Shown here: piece by piece, positions 9,190-17,505 of the stretch
Position numbering within the stretch: the first letter of the stretch is position 1
How the letters are laid out: each line of letters opens with the position of its first letter
Program-made: the position numbers and the translations under genes
Notes under the pieces: generated by a model
What the model was told of the DNA's origin: nothing
The model's database searches: none
The model's input: only the letters and a program-made list of their open reading frames with translations
From: Ideonella paludis
GTDB taxonomy: Bacteria; Pseudomonadota; Gammaproteobacteria; Burkholderiales; Burkholderiaceae_C
NCBI RefSeq assembly: GCF_018069865.1
Contig: NZ_JAGQDG010000001.1
Span: forward strand, 868,001 to 932,000
Direction: 5' to 3'
DNA: 64,000 nt

Positions 9190-10290
9190 TCAGGTCGCAG
9201 GCACATGCAAGGTGACGCAGTGTATGCCGCCGCCACCCCCCGCGATGGCATCGATGTTCAGCGGCACGAGCACTCGGCCCGGAAAGAGGCTGGCCAGCAG
9301 GTCTTGGGCATAGCGATCCGCCACACGGTCACCAAACTCCGGCAAGAGCACCGCGCCGTTGAGGGTGATGAAGTTGACATAGCCCGGCGCAAAGTCTGGA
9401 TTGCCGGTGGTGAACTTGTTTCGGCGGGGCTTCAGCGGCGGTGGCAGGGTGTGGATTTGCAGCGTGCGTCCGTCGGCGTCGGTGGCGGCTTGCAAGATGT
9501 CCAGGTGGGTACGGGTGAGGGCATAGTCATAGGACTGGGGGTCGTTGTCCAGGTTGGCAATCACCACGCCAGGGCGCACAAAGCGGGCATAGAAGTCGAC
9601 ATGGGCATCGGTGATGTCTTTGCCGCGGATGCCCGGCAGCCAAATGATTTTTCTCAGGCCGAGTTGCCACATCAGTTCCGCCTCGATGTCGTCGCGGCTC
9701 CAACCTGGGTTGCGGTTGGGGTTGACCCAACTGCTCTCACAGAGGATGGCGGTGCCTGCGCCATCGACCTCGATGCCGCCGCCTTCTCCCACCAAGGCGC
9801 TGCGCATCCAGTGGCTCTGGATGGCGGCACTCAAGGTGCTGGCCACCTGAGCGTCTTGCCGATGGGTTTGCTTGCGGCCCCAGCCATTGAAGTTCAGGTC
9901 CACCGTGCCCAGGCTCTGTGCTTGCGCCTGCCGCACCATCAAGCCACCCGTGTCACGCACCCAAATGTCGTCCAGCGGGCTGATGACATAGCGCGTGTTG
10001 GTCAGCCCGCACTTCTCTTGGGCCAGCGCCAGTTGAGAGGCGCGACACAAGACCGTGACGGGCTGAAAGGCCGACATGGCGCGGGCCAGTCGCCCCACTG
10101 CGTTCTGCACATCGGCCGTCCATGCGCCCCAGATGGCGGGCTTGGCACCAAAGGCCACCGTGACACTGGCTTGAGGCCCATGCTCGTCGGGCATGAACCA
10201 GGCGCTGCTCGGGGCTGCCTGGGCCGCCAACGCGGGCCAAGCACCCAGGGCCAAGCCGGCCTGCAGCAGGCCTCGTCTCGATACTGTCAT
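9190..10290 (-). CDS. Exported agmatine deiminase / peptidylarginine deiminase-family protein (copy 1)
   Basis: A 366-residue PAD_porph-family amidinotransferase-fold enzyme. Family members hydrolyse the guanidine group of agmatine (to N-carbamoylputrescine) or of peptidyl-arginine, releasing ammonia. Visible motifs: IWVRDTGG, EGGGIEVDG, DAHVDFYARF and the C-terminal GGGGGIHCVT with catalytic Cys358. The N-terminus MTVSRRGLLQAGLALG is a twin-arginine signal, so it should act in the periplasm, unlike the usual cytosolic agmatine deiminase. A paralogue lies 9 bp upstream in the same operon. The ATG at 10290 is preceded by AAGGAACTCCC. Confidence 0.88.
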   Translation of the reverse strand: MTVSRRGLLQAGLALGAWPALAAQAAPSSAWFMPDEHGPQASVTVAFGAKPAIWGAWTADVQNAVGRLARAMSAFQPVTVLCRASQLALAQEKCGLTNTRYVISPLDDIWVRDTGGLMVRQAQAQSLGTVDLNFNGWGRKQTHRQDAQVASTLSAAIQSHWMRSALVGEGGGIEVDGAGTAILCESSWVNPNRNPGWSRDDIEAELMWQLGLRKIIWLPGIRGKDITDAHVDFYARFVRPGVVIANLDNDPQSYDYALTRTHLDILQAATDADGRTLQIHTLPPPLKPRRNKFTTGNPDFAPGYVNFITLNGAVLLPEFGDRVADRYAQDLLASLFPGRVLVPLNIDAIAGGGGGIHCVTLHVPAT

Positions 10291-10299
10291 GGGAGTTCC

Positions 10300-11385
10300 T
10301 TAACGGGATTCTTGTTGGGTGGCGCAGTGGATGCCACCGCCGCCTGCGGCAATGCCATCAATGTTGATGGCCACGATCTTTCGACCTGGGAAGTGCGCTG
10401 CGAGGGTGCGCTGTGCCTGGGCATCGGCGCGGGGGTCGCCGAACTCGGGGGTGATCACCGCGCCGTTGCACACATAGAAGTTGATGTAGCCGGCGGTGAA
10501 GTCATTGCTGTCAAAAGCGGGGCGCACTTTGGTCGGCGCCTCGATGGTGCTGACCTGAAGGCTTTGGCCCGAGGCATCTTTGGCCCGCCGCAAGATGGCC
10601 GCATGCTCGCGCGTGACGGCATGGTCGTAAGACTGCGGGTCAGGGTCGAGATGGGCCAAGACAGCGCCGGGGCGACTGAAGCGGGCATAGAAGTCGGTGT
10701 GGCCGTCGGTGATGTCCTCACCCGCAATGCCAGGCAACCAAATGATGTGGCGAATGCCGAGCAAACGTTGCAACTCGTCGGCCACGTCTTGCCGGCTCAG
10801 GCCGGGGTTGCGGTTGGCGTTGAGCACGCAGCTCTCGGTGATGATGGCCGTGCCGTGGCCGTCCACCTCAATGCCGCCGCCCTCCAACACCAACTCGGTG
10901 TCTAGGCGGGGCACCCCAGCGCTTTGGCACACACGCTCCGCCACCAAGGCGTCTTGCGCGTTGGCTTGCTTGTCGCCCCAGCCATTGAAATTGAAGTCCA
11001 CCCCGGCCCGCTGGCCTTGGGGCCCTTGCACGAACACGGGGCCGGTGTCGCGGATCCAAAGGTCATCCAGCCCAGCCTCCAAGAGACTGACCTGAGGCCT
11101 GAGACGCGGCGCGACGCTCGCCCGCTCTTCGGGCCTGACCAGCAGCGTGACGGGCTCAAACTGGGCGATGGTGTTGGCCAGCGTGATGAGGTTGTCTTGC
11201 ACCACCGGCAGCAGGCGCTTGCCCCAGACCTGACGGCTGGCCCCATAAGCCATCCAGGTGCGGCGGTGGGGCTCGGCCTCGTCGGGCATACGCCAAGGCC
11301 CCTCAGCAGGCTTGGCGCTGCTGGATGAACCGAGCCATCCAGCGCCAAATGCCAGCAGGGCTTGGCCAAGGGTGCGTCTGGTCAT
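10300..11385 (-). CDS. Exported agmatine deiminase / peptidylarginine deiminase-family protein (copy 2)
   Basis: A 361-residue paralogue of the following gene, with the same motifs: DLWIRDTGPVF, EGGGIEVDGHGT, DGHTDFYARF and IAAGGGGIHCATQ with catalytic Cys354. I chose the ATG ending at 11385 because it gives MTRRTLGQALLAFGAG, a twin-arginine signal; 23 further codons are open upstream, including another ATG. It heads a minus-strand operon and is transcribed divergently from a LysR regulator starting at 11488, which is the obvious candidate to control it. The two copies differ enough to suggest different substrates. Confidence 0.87.
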   Translation of the reverse strand: MTRRTLGQALLAFGAGWLGSSSSAKPAEGPWRMPDEAEPHRRTWMAYGASRQVWGKRLLPVVQDNLITLANTIAQFEPVTLLVRPEERASVAPRLRPQVSLLEAGLDDLWIRDTGPVFVQGPQGQRAGVDFNFNGWGDKQANAQDALVAERVCQSAGVPRLDTELVLEGGGIEVDGHGTAIITESCVLNANRNPGLSRQDVADELQRLLGIRHIIWLPGIAGEDITDGHTDFYARFSRPGAVLAHLDPDPQSYDHAVTREHAAILRRAKDASGQSLQVSTIEAPTKVRPAFDSNDFTAGYINFYVCNGAVITPEFGDPRADAQAQRTLAAHFPGRKIVAINIDGIAAGGGGIHCATQQESR

Positions 11386-11487
11386 GGGCTGGGGACGTGG
11401 TGGGATGAACATGTCGGCATCGTGCCATGCGGACTTCCTGAACGGAAATGGCATATTCAGGCCTGTTCAATCTAAAAAATTCATACC

Positions 11488-12354
11488 TTGTTCACTTCCG
11501 CGATTCCTTCCCTGCGCTGGCTGCAAGGCTTTGAGGCGGTGGCCCGCCTGGGCAACGTCACCCGGGCTGCCGAAGCCTTGTTCATCTCTCAATCGGCCGT
11601 CAGCCACCAGATCGCGCAGCTCGAAGCCCATCTGGGGCAGCCCTTGTTCCGCCGTGTGGGACGGGGCATGGAGCTGACGATGGCGGGCGAGTTCTTGCTC
11701 GACACCGTGGGCAAGGCGCTGGACCACATTCGCTCAGGCCTCGGCCGATTGGACACCTATCTGGATGCTCAACTGCTGACCATCGTCTGCCCGGCGGACA
11801 TTGCGCAGGGCTGGCTGCAGGCGCGCCTGCACAGCCTGCAAGCGCAGCTTCCGAACCTCTGCCCGGTGGTCTCGGTGGATGAAACGGCACGCTATGTGGA
11901 CCAGGTGGATGTCGATGTGGTCATCAGCCGCAGCCCGCTACAGCAAGCGGGTTTGACGGAGCGAGTCTTGTTTGACGATGCCTTGGTGGCGGTGTGCACG
12001 CCGGCCCTTGCCGCCGCGCTGGCGCAGAGCCCCCAGCCCGGAGGCTTCATCTGCCTGGAGGGCGATGCGATGTCGGCCACCGTCGGGCCGCACCTACGGC
12101 AGCACTTTGCGGGTTGGTCGCGACGCGGCATGTTTGATGACGCCCGGCTCTTGCTGGATGCGGCGCTTCGCGGCCTTGGCGTGGCCGTGCTGTCCCGTGC
12201 GGTGGCGAGCGAGGCCTTGGCGCAGGGGCGTTTGCAATGCTGGCCAGGCTTTGCGCCTTTGCCCAATGGCTCGCTGTGGCTTGCGCAGGCCCAAGAGCCG
12301 CGCTCAGCCTTGATCGAGCAGGTGGTGGCCCATCTGCTCAGCGAAACTCCTTGA
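11488..12354 (+). CDS. LysR-family transcriptional regulator (GcvA-like)
   Basis: A 288-residue LysR-type regulator. The helix-turn-helix covers residues about 7-65 (PSLRWLQGFEAVARLGNVTRAAEALFISQSAVSHQI), in the GcvA/AmpR-like style, followed by a LysR substrate-binding domain. There is no ATG; the frame is closed by TAA at 11473, so the start is probably TTG at 11488 (ATT at 11479 is the alternative). It is divergent from the exported deiminase pair across about 100 bp, the classical LysR arrangement, so it likely regulates those genes. Its 3' end overlaps the convergent cytochrome b gene by 17 bp. Confidence 0.87.
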   Translation: MFTSAIPSLRWLQGFEAVARLGNVTRAAEALFISQSAVSHQIAQLEAHLGQPLFRRVGRGMELTMAGEFLLDTVGKALDHIRSGLGRLDTYLDAQLLTIVCPADIAQGWLQARLHSLQAQLPNLCPVVSVDETARYVDQVDVDVVISRSPLQQAGLTERVLFDDALVAVCTPALAAALAQSPQPGGFICLEGDAMSATVGPHLRQHFAGWSRRGMFDDARLLLDAALRGLGVAVLSRAVASEALAQGRLQCWPGFAPLPNGSLWLAQAQEPRSALIEQVVAHLLSETP

Positions 12355-12913
12355 CGCCCGTCACCATCGCGCGGACCAAGCCCACGCGTTCGCGTTGGCC
12401 CATCACCAGCGCGGCGGCGGCGTGCAATCCCGCGGCGGCCAAGAGGCTGTTGGCCAGGGCTTGATGCAGGTCTTGCAGCCACTCTTCGCCCCAGAAGGCG
12501 TCGGTGCCCTGCAGAAAGCCGGTGACCCCCAAGCCCAGCACCAGGGCCATCAGCGCCAACATCATCAGCGCGCCCAAGGGGTTGTGGCCCAGATGGCGCG
12601 GCGGCTCGCCCGCCCGCAAGGCCTGCCAATGGGCTCGCAGCCGAGCCGGGGTGGGAAAGAAGTCCGCAAAGCGGGCGTGGCGGCTGCCGATGAAGCCCCA
12701 GACGATGCGGGCCAGCACCAGGGCACTGGCCAGATAGCCCGTCCAGGTGTGCGCGGTCTCGCCCGCCTCCAGCACGAACTGGTTCAACAGCACGCAGCTG
12801 ACCAAGCTCCAGTGAAAGACGCGCACAAAGCGGTCCCACACTTTGACGGGCGTGGGGCCGCTGTCGGGCGGGCTCGCCTCGGGGTCCGCAGGCAGGGTCG
12901 GGGTGGCGTTCAT
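12338..12913 (-). CDS. Di-haem cytochrome b561-type membrane protein
   Basis: A 191-residue inner-membrane cytochrome b of the Ni-Fe-hydrogenase/cytochrome b561 type. About four transmembrane helices are visible. Likely haem ligands are His34 (RVFHWSLVS), His55 (GETAHTWTGY), His150 (LQDLHQALA) and His164 (AGLHAAAA). It would pass electrons between the quinone pool and a periplasmic partner. The upstream minus-strand genes encode a PepSY protein (15 bp away) and a molybdopterin oxidoreductase, so a redox unit is likely, although the molybdoenzyme has no export signal. Confidence 0.88.
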   Translation of the reverse strand: MNATPTLPADPEASPPDSGPTPVKVWDRFVRVFHWSLVSCVLLNQFVLEAGETAHTWTGYLASALVLARIVWGFIGSRHARFADFFPTPARLRAHWQALRAGEPPRHLGHNPLGALMMLALMALVLGLGVTGFLQGTDAFWGEEWLQDLHQALANSLLAAAGLHAAAALVMGQRERVGLVRAMVTGVKEFR

Positions 12914-12928
12914 CGCTGGCCGCTGGGT

Positions 12929-13186
12929 TTACTTCTGTTCCAGGATGGCGGCGGTGATGGGGTCGAAGTAGATCTCGACCTTCTTGCCGGCCTTGTCAAA
13001 GCCATAGATCTCGTAGCACTTGCCCTTGCTGACCTTGAAGGTCTTGATGTCGTAGCCCTGCTGTTGCAGCTTGGCTTTGAAGTCGGCTTCCTTCATCCAC
13101 TGGGCTTCAGGGGCGGTGCAGGTGGGGCCGGCGAAGGTGGCGGTGGCGGCGAGGCACAGGGCGGCAGCAGTGAACAGTGATTTCAT
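12929..13186 (-). CDS. Periplasmic PepSY-domain protein
   Basis: An 85-residue exported protein: a Sec signal peptide (MKSLFTAAALCLAATATFAG) followed by a single PepSY domain (MKEADFKAKLQQQGYDIKTF ... YEIYGFDKAGKKVEIYFDP). PepSY domains of this size often accompany cytochrome b561 proteins. The ATG at 13186 follows a good ribosome-binding site (AGGAAGAG). Two cysteines (in PTCTAPE and GKCYEIYG) could form a disulphide. It is encoded immediately upstream of the cytochrome b gene. Confidence 0.85.
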   Translation of the reverse strand: MKSLFTAAALCLAATATFAGPTCTAPEAQWMKEADFKAKLQQQGYDIKTFKVSKGKCYEIYGFDKAGKKVEIYFDPITAAILEQK

Positions 13187-13319
13187 GATCTCTTCCTGGT
13201 TTGGGGTGACGGGACGGGACATCCATCTCGCTGCTCCGCATTGGGCCTGGGAGAGATTAAGCACGCATTAAATCAATGTGCGCTTTGCACATATTAACAA
13301 GGCGTGGAGAGTGTCCGCC

Positions 13320-15626
13320 TTAAAAGTGAGTAAACACTTTTGTTTTAGCGCCCTCAACCGCGACCATCTCGACGGGCAAGCCGCTGAGCACCGCGGTGCC
13401 CGAGAGCGGGTCACGCTGGTTCTCGTCCAGCAAGGCGTTGAGGTTGACGCCAGGCCGCTGGGCCGCCAGCTGCAGCTGCGTGCCCGGCAGGTCATGGCCC
13501 CAGCCATGCGGCAGGCTGACCACGCCGGGCATCATCTCGCTGCTCAGGCTGACCTGGGCGTCGATGTGCTGTGCGCCCTGCGACGTGCGGGTGCTGAGGC
13601 GCACCAGCGCCCCCTCGGCCAGCCCCAAGCGCGCCGCATCGGCCGGGTGGACCAGCGCCGTGCAGCGCATCGGCCCCTTGGCCAGCGTGGGCAGGTTGTG
13701 CATCCAGCTGTTGTTGCTGCGTGCATCGCGCCGGCCGATGATGACCAGCTCGGGCGTGGGCTGCTGCAGGTCGGCCAGGGCGCGGGGCAGGTCGGCCAGC
13801 AGGGCGGCTGGCGCCATCTCGATCAGGCCGCTGGGGGTCATCAGCATCTCGGGCAGGCGCGGCTGCAAGGGCCCTAAGTCGATGCCACCGCTGGGGCCGC
13901 TGGCTTGGACCTTAGCCAGCGTCAGGCCGTCGGGCTGTTGGCCAAACTGATCACCATAGGGGCCGGTGCGCAAGGCCACGTCCAGCAGGCGATCCGGCCC
14001 CCGCAAGCCCGCCGTGGCGGCCAGCACCGCCGGAGCCAGCGCGCCAAAACGGCGCTGCATGTCCTGGGCAAAGAGCTGGTCATCGAGCTGGGCTGCGGTG
14101 GCCGGCGTGGTGGCCTCGCCGGACGCGATGGCGGCCAGCCGCAGCAGGGTCTCCCAGTCCATCGCTTGCTCGGCGGCGGGTCCAAATACCGGCGCGCTGT
14201 AGCGGGCATGGTTGCGCCAGGAGAGCTGGGGGTAGGGCACGTCGTAGTGCAGGTCTTCCAGCGGCGAGGGCGCAGGCAGGATCACGTCGGCATGGCGCGT
14301 GGTCTCGTTCAGGTAGATGTCCATGCTGACCATGAAGTCCAACTGGCTCAGCGCCGCCGACAGGCGTGGCCCGTTGGGCGCAGAGAGCACCGGGTTGGTG
14401 GCCACGGTGATCAGGGCCTTGATCTGGCCCGCGCCGGGTGTCTCCATCTCTTCGGCCAGGCAGCCGATGGGCAGCTCGCCCATCACCTCGGGCGCCGCGC
14501 TGACCCGGCTGCTGAAGCGGCCCAGCGCCACGCCCCGGCCCTTGAGGGATTGGCCGGGCTGTGTGGCCGCAAGGTGGCTGGTGTTGAGCGCAAACGCGGC
14601 AGCCTTGGGGAACATCGCGCCACCGGGTTCGTCCAGGTGGCCGGTCAGCAGGTTGAGCAGGTCCACCAGCCAGGTGTTGAGCGCGCCATAGTGCTGGGTG
14701 CAGGTGCCAATGCGGGCATAGACGCTGGCGTGCGGGGTCTGCGCCAGTTGGCGCGCCAGCCCGCGCACGGTGTCGGCCGCGATGCCGCAGCGCGGGGCCA
14801 CTACCTCGGGCGTGAAGGGCTGCACCGCTTCGCGCACCTGCTCCAAGCCTTGGGCCCACTCGGCCAAGCGGCCGAGTTGGACCAGCCCTTCTGCAAACAG
14901 CGTGTGCACCATGCCGAGCAGCAAAAACACGTCGGCACCGGGGCGGATGAAGAGGTGGGTGTCGGCCAGGGCGGCGGTTTCGGTGCGGCGTGGGTCGATC
15001 ACCACCATCTGCCCGCCCCGCGCTTGCAAGGCCCGAGCCTTGGCCTTGAAGTTGGGCACCGTCCACATGCTGCCGTTGCTGACCACGGGGTTGGCCCCCA
15101 AGATCAGCAGAAAGTCGCAGCGCTCAATGTCGGGCACCGGCACACTCATCCACTGGCCAAACAGCAGGCCGCTGCTGAGGTGGCGCGGCATTTGGTCCAG
15201 CGTGGCGGCGGTGAAGATGTTGCGGCTGCCCAAGGCTTTGATCAGGCGCCCGAGGTAGAGCATCAGGCCGATCTTGTGCGAGGACGGATTACCCGCCACC
15301 AGGCCCACCGCGTCCCGCCCGTGGGCGGCCTGCACCGCGGGCAGGCGCTGGGCTATCTCGGCCCAGGCCTCTTCCCAGGTGGCTTCGACATGCCGACCGT
15401 TGCGCTTGATCATCGGTGTGCGCAGCCGGTCTGGGTCTTCATGCAGGTCTTTCAGCGCCACGCCCTTGGGGCAGATATAGCCCGCGCTGAAAACATCGTC
15501 GTCATGCCCGCGAATGCTGATGACCTTGCGGCCTTGCACCTGAACGGTCAGCCCGCAGCAGGCCTCGCACAGCGGGCAGATGCGGTGGTGCAGCGTGATG
15601 GGGGTGTCGGCGGTGGTGCTGTCCAT
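13320..15626 (-). CDS. Molybdopterin (bis-MGD) oxidoreductase with N-terminal 4Fe-4S site
   Basis: A 768-residue DMSO-reductase-superfamily enzyme. The N-terminal iron-sulphur motif is Cys17-x2-Cys20-x3-Cys24 with Cys52 in AGYICPKG. Molybdopterin-binding segments follow (LLILGANPVVSNGSMW, MVVIDPRRTETA) and a C-terminal dinucleotide-binding domain (RSNNSWMHNLPTLAKG, LPHGWGHDLPG). No signal peptide is present, so it is cytoplasmic, like formate dehydrogenase H or assimilatory nitrate reductase. In the region where those enzymes have Cys/Sec as the molybdenum ligand (around residues 145-160) I see no cysteine, so the ligand may be another residue. The substrate is unknown. It precedes the PepSY and cytochrome b genes. 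Confidence 0.88.
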   Translation of the reverse strand: MDSTTADTPITLHHRICPLCEACCGLTVQVQGRKVISIRGHDDDVFSAGYICPKGVALKDLHEDPDRLRTPMIKRNGRHVEATWEEAWAEIAQRLPAVQAAHGRDAVGLVAGNPSSHKIGLMLYLGRLIKALGSRNIFTAATLDQMPRHLSSGLLFGQWMSVPVPDIERCDFLLILGANPVVSNGSMWTVPNFKAKARALQARGGQMVVIDPRRTETAALADTHLFIRPGADVFLLLGMVHTLFAEGLVQLGRLAEWAQGLEQVREAVQPFTPEVVAPRCGIAADTVRGLARQLAQTPHASVYARIGTCTQHYGALNTWLVDLLNLLTGHLDEPGGAMFPKAAAFALNTSHLAATQPGQSLKGRGVALGRFSSRVSAAPEVMGELPIGCLAEEMETPGAGQIKALITVATNPVLSAPNGPRLSAALSQLDFMVSMDIYLNETTRHADVILPAPSPLEDLHYDVPYPQLSWRNHARYSAPVFGPAAEQAMDWETLLRLAAIASGEATTPATAAQLDDQLFAQDMQRRFGALAPAVLAATAGLRGPDRLLDVALRTGPYGDQFGQQPDGLTLAKVQASGPSGGIDLGPLQPRLPEMLMTPSGLIEMAPAALLADLPRALADLQQPTPELVIIGRRDARSNNSWMHNLPTLAKGPMRCTALVHPADAARLGLAEGALVRLSTRTSQGAQHIDAQVSLSSEMMPGVVSLPHGWGHDLPGTQLQLAAQRPGVNLNALLDENQRDPLSGTAVLSGLPVEMVAVEGAKTKVFTHF

Positions 15627-15707
15627 GGCGGGCTTTCAGGCGTGGCGGCGATGAAGCCCAGTATTGAGGCAGTGCCGCTGGACTGTCCAGCACCGAGGTG
15701 ACACCGC

Positions 15708-16352
15708 CTAAACCCAGGGCTGCGGCAATGCCTCATTCGCGATCGCCCGCTGCACGGCCGGCCGCGCCAACATGCGTTGCAAGTAAGGCCCCAGATGCGG
15801 CAGATCGCGTGCTGGCTGGCCAAAGTGCCGCGTCCAGCGGCAGAGCATGAAGGCCATGGCGTCGGCGGCGCTGTAGGCGTCGCCCAGGAGCCAAGGGCGG
15901 CCGTCGCTGAACTGCGCATCCAGCTGCTGCAGCAAGACGCCCACCCGGGCTTCGGCCTGGGCCTTGACCTCGGCGGCACCCGCCATATTGCCCGCGCTCA
16001 CCCAGCGCTCGGGGTAGAAGTACACCATCAAGGTCGCCTGCAGAGTGTTCGTCAGCCAGACCAGCCACTTGTAGAACTCACTGCGCGCCGCGCTGCTCAT
16101 GGGCGGGGCCAGGTGCGCGTCGGCATGGGTGTCCGCCAAGTGCAGCAGGATGGCGGCGGTCTCATAGAGCACCACCTCGCCGTCCTCCAAGACCGGGATC
16201 AGGCCATTCGGGTTGAGCTTGAGGTACTCGGTGGACTTGTGGGCGTTTTGCTCCCTGTCCACCAGCACGCGCTGGTAAGGCACGCCCAGCTCTTCCAAGA
16301 CGATATGTGGCGCGAAACTGGCGGTGCTGGGGTAGTAGTGCAGACGAAGCAT
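15708..16352 (-). CDS. Glutathione S-transferase family protein
   Basis: A 214-residue GST. The N-terminal thioredoxin-like domain (LRLHYYPSTASFAPHIVLEE) contains the cis-proline segment NPNGLIPVLEDGEVVLYETAAI with the glutathione-contacting Glu-Thr; the C-terminal helical domain has the PWLLGDAYSAADAMAF motif. I placed the start at the ATG giving MLRLHYYP, which matches family N-termini; an ATG 35 bp further upstream would add 12 residues. It stands alone between the molybdoenzyme gene and a divergent small ORF. Confidence 0.9.
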   Translation of the reverse strand: MLRLHYYPSTASFAPHIVLEELGVPYQRVLVDREQNAHKSTEYLKLNPNGLIPVLEDGEVVLYETAAILLHLADTHADAHLAPPMSSAARSEFYKWLVWLTNTLQATLMVYFYPERWVSAGNMAGAAEVKAQAEARVGVLLQQLDAQFSDGRPWLLGDAYSAADAMAFMLCRWTRHFGQPARDLPHLGPYLQRMLARPAVQRAIANEALPQPWV

Positions 16353-16804
16353 GGTGGTGTGGCGGCGTTGGCGCTGTGGGGCCGCCATGATCGCACCCTT
16401 GCTGAAGCGTGTCTGGCCGGCAAAGCAGGCCGTGCACTGTGCGCATTTGCGCGTCTCCTGTGACGCCCACGCCACAGCCCGTGCAAGACTTTGCGCAGCG
16501 CGGCTGACCCGCAGCGACAAGCGCACAGGCCCCACCCACAATCGCGCCCCAGACCCCACACCGCCTCCGGTGTTTCCTGCCACCTGCTCTGCCGATCACC
16601 ATGACTGCCATGCGCCTCGCTGCTCGAATCCTCACCCTCCTGGTCGTGGTGCTGGGCACCAGCTTTGCATTGGCCTGGGCCTGGGATCACTCGGACCAGC
16701 AGCATCGCCTCGAAGCCCCGGTGCGCTAAAGTCCACCGAAGCCCTTTGAGGGCCAGGTGCGGCGTGTTGCCGCTCCGCTTCTCCTCCCCCAACCAGGAGC
16801 ACCC
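16353..16804. other. Intergenic region with one possible small ORF
   Basis: This 450-bp stretch separates the GST gene from the VOC gene. It contains the GST 5' region, the small ORF at 16601-16729, and the leader of the VOC gene with a clear ribosome-binding site (CCAGGAGCACCC) just before 16805. No repeats or terminator-like hairpins of note were seen. Confidence 0.5.
16601..16729 (+). CDS. Possible small single-span membrane or exported protein
   Basis: A 42-residue ORF with a basic N-terminus (MTAMRLAARI), a hydrophobic core (LTLLVVVLGTSFALAWAW) and a polar tail ending LEAPVR. It looks like a membrane miniprotein or an exported peptide. There is no strong Shine-Dalgarno sequence (GATCACC precedes the ATG), and I know no family, so coding is uncertain. 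Confidence 0.35.
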   Translation: MTAMRLAARILTLLVVVLGTSFALAWAWDHSDQQHRLEAPVR

Positions 16805-17191
16805 ATGAAGCGCGTGACCGGCATTGGCGGCATCTTCTTCAAAGCCCAAGACCCCAAGGCCTTGGGTGCTTGGTACAAAAAGCACCTGGGTATCGACGTG
16901 GAGGACTGGGGCGGCTTTGGTTTTCGCTGGAACTCCCCCGACAACCCTGAGGGCGTGGGCAGCACCATCTGGAGCCCATTTGCCGCAGACAGCGGCTACT
17001 TTGCGCCCAGCACGGCGCCCTTCATGATCAATTACCGGGTGCATGACCTGCACGCGCTCTTGGCCGCCCTGCGTGCCGAAGGCGTGACGGTGATGGACAA
17101 GGTGGAAGAGTCTGAGTTCGGCAAATTCGGCTGGGCCATCGATCCTGAAGGCAATAAGCTGGAACTCTGGCAGCCGCCTGCGGGGCAATAA
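16805..17191 (+). CDS. VOC-superfamily (glyoxalase/bleomycin-resistance fold) protein
   Basis: A 128-residue vicinal-oxygen-chelate protein with the two beta-alpha-beta-beta-beta halves: GIGGIFFKAQDPKALGAWYKK at the start and FGWAIDPEGNKLELWQPP at the end. The terminal Glu of NKLELW is the usual metal-ligand position. The reaction is not predictable from sequence. Start at the ATG after the ribosome-binding site AGGAGC; the frame extends upstream but without family similarity. Transcribed alone; a 102-bp inverted-repeat element begins 4 bp after its stop codon. Confidence 0.85.
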   Translation: MKRVTGIGGIFFKAQDPKALGAWYKKHLGIDVEDWGGFGFRWNSPDNPEGVGSTIWSPFAADSGYFAPSTAPFMINYRVHDLHALLAALRAEGVTVMDKVEESEFGKFGWAIDPEGNKLELWQPPAGQ

Positions 17192-17505
17192 ACACAGGAC
17201 TGACGCAAAACGGGCCGGGCGTTGTTGCTTCGGCTTGCCGTACCGGGCGTACTGTCTGCGCCTTCGCGCCTAGCCCTGCCCGCTTTGCGTCAGTCCTGCG
17301 GCAGCCGGGGTGCACCGGCGCGGTTCCGGTGCATTTCCTCATCCCTGCCAGGGGCAGCCGCCGAACAGGCTGCCGCGCACAGACGCAGGCTGGCAAAATC
17401 GTGCCCATCTCGATACAGGCCGGTCCAGCCTTTCGAGCCCCTGCCGCGCTGGCTTGCTCCTGAGCCTGGCGCTGAGCCTGCAGGGCTGCGGCCGGCACCG
17501 CCGCC
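17192..17505. other. Intergenic region between VOC gene and queA
   Basis: This 314-bp stretch holds the inverted-repeat element at 17196-17297, then a second hairpin (TGCACCGG at 17311-17318 with CCGGTGCA at 17326-17333, 7-nt loop) that could act as a terminator, then the queA leader. No convincing gene is present. Confidence 0.6.
17196..17297. repeat. 102-bp inverted-repeat element, REP/MITE-like
   Basis: The ends are a perfect 14-bp inverted repeat, AGGACTGACGCAAA at 17196-17209 and TTTGCGTCAGTCCT at 17284-17297. Pairing continues inward with mismatches (CGGGCnGGGC on both arms), and the centre carries the self-complementary GTACCGGGCGTAC. No ORF fits inside. It could be a dispersed palindromic element or an elaborate terminator of the VOC gene; the long, precise ends favour a mobile repeat. 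Confidence 0.6.

Noticed and set aside
9205-10905. 566-codon open frame opposite the two deiminase genes
   Set aside because: It spans two genes with clear catalytic motifs on the other strand and has no recognisable content of its own.
13905-15701. Long plus-strand open frame opposite the molybdoenzyme gene
   Set aside because: High-GC antisense shadow: low-complexity His/Gly/Gln-rich translation, no domains, no ribosome-binding site, and the opposite strand encodes an intact enzyme.
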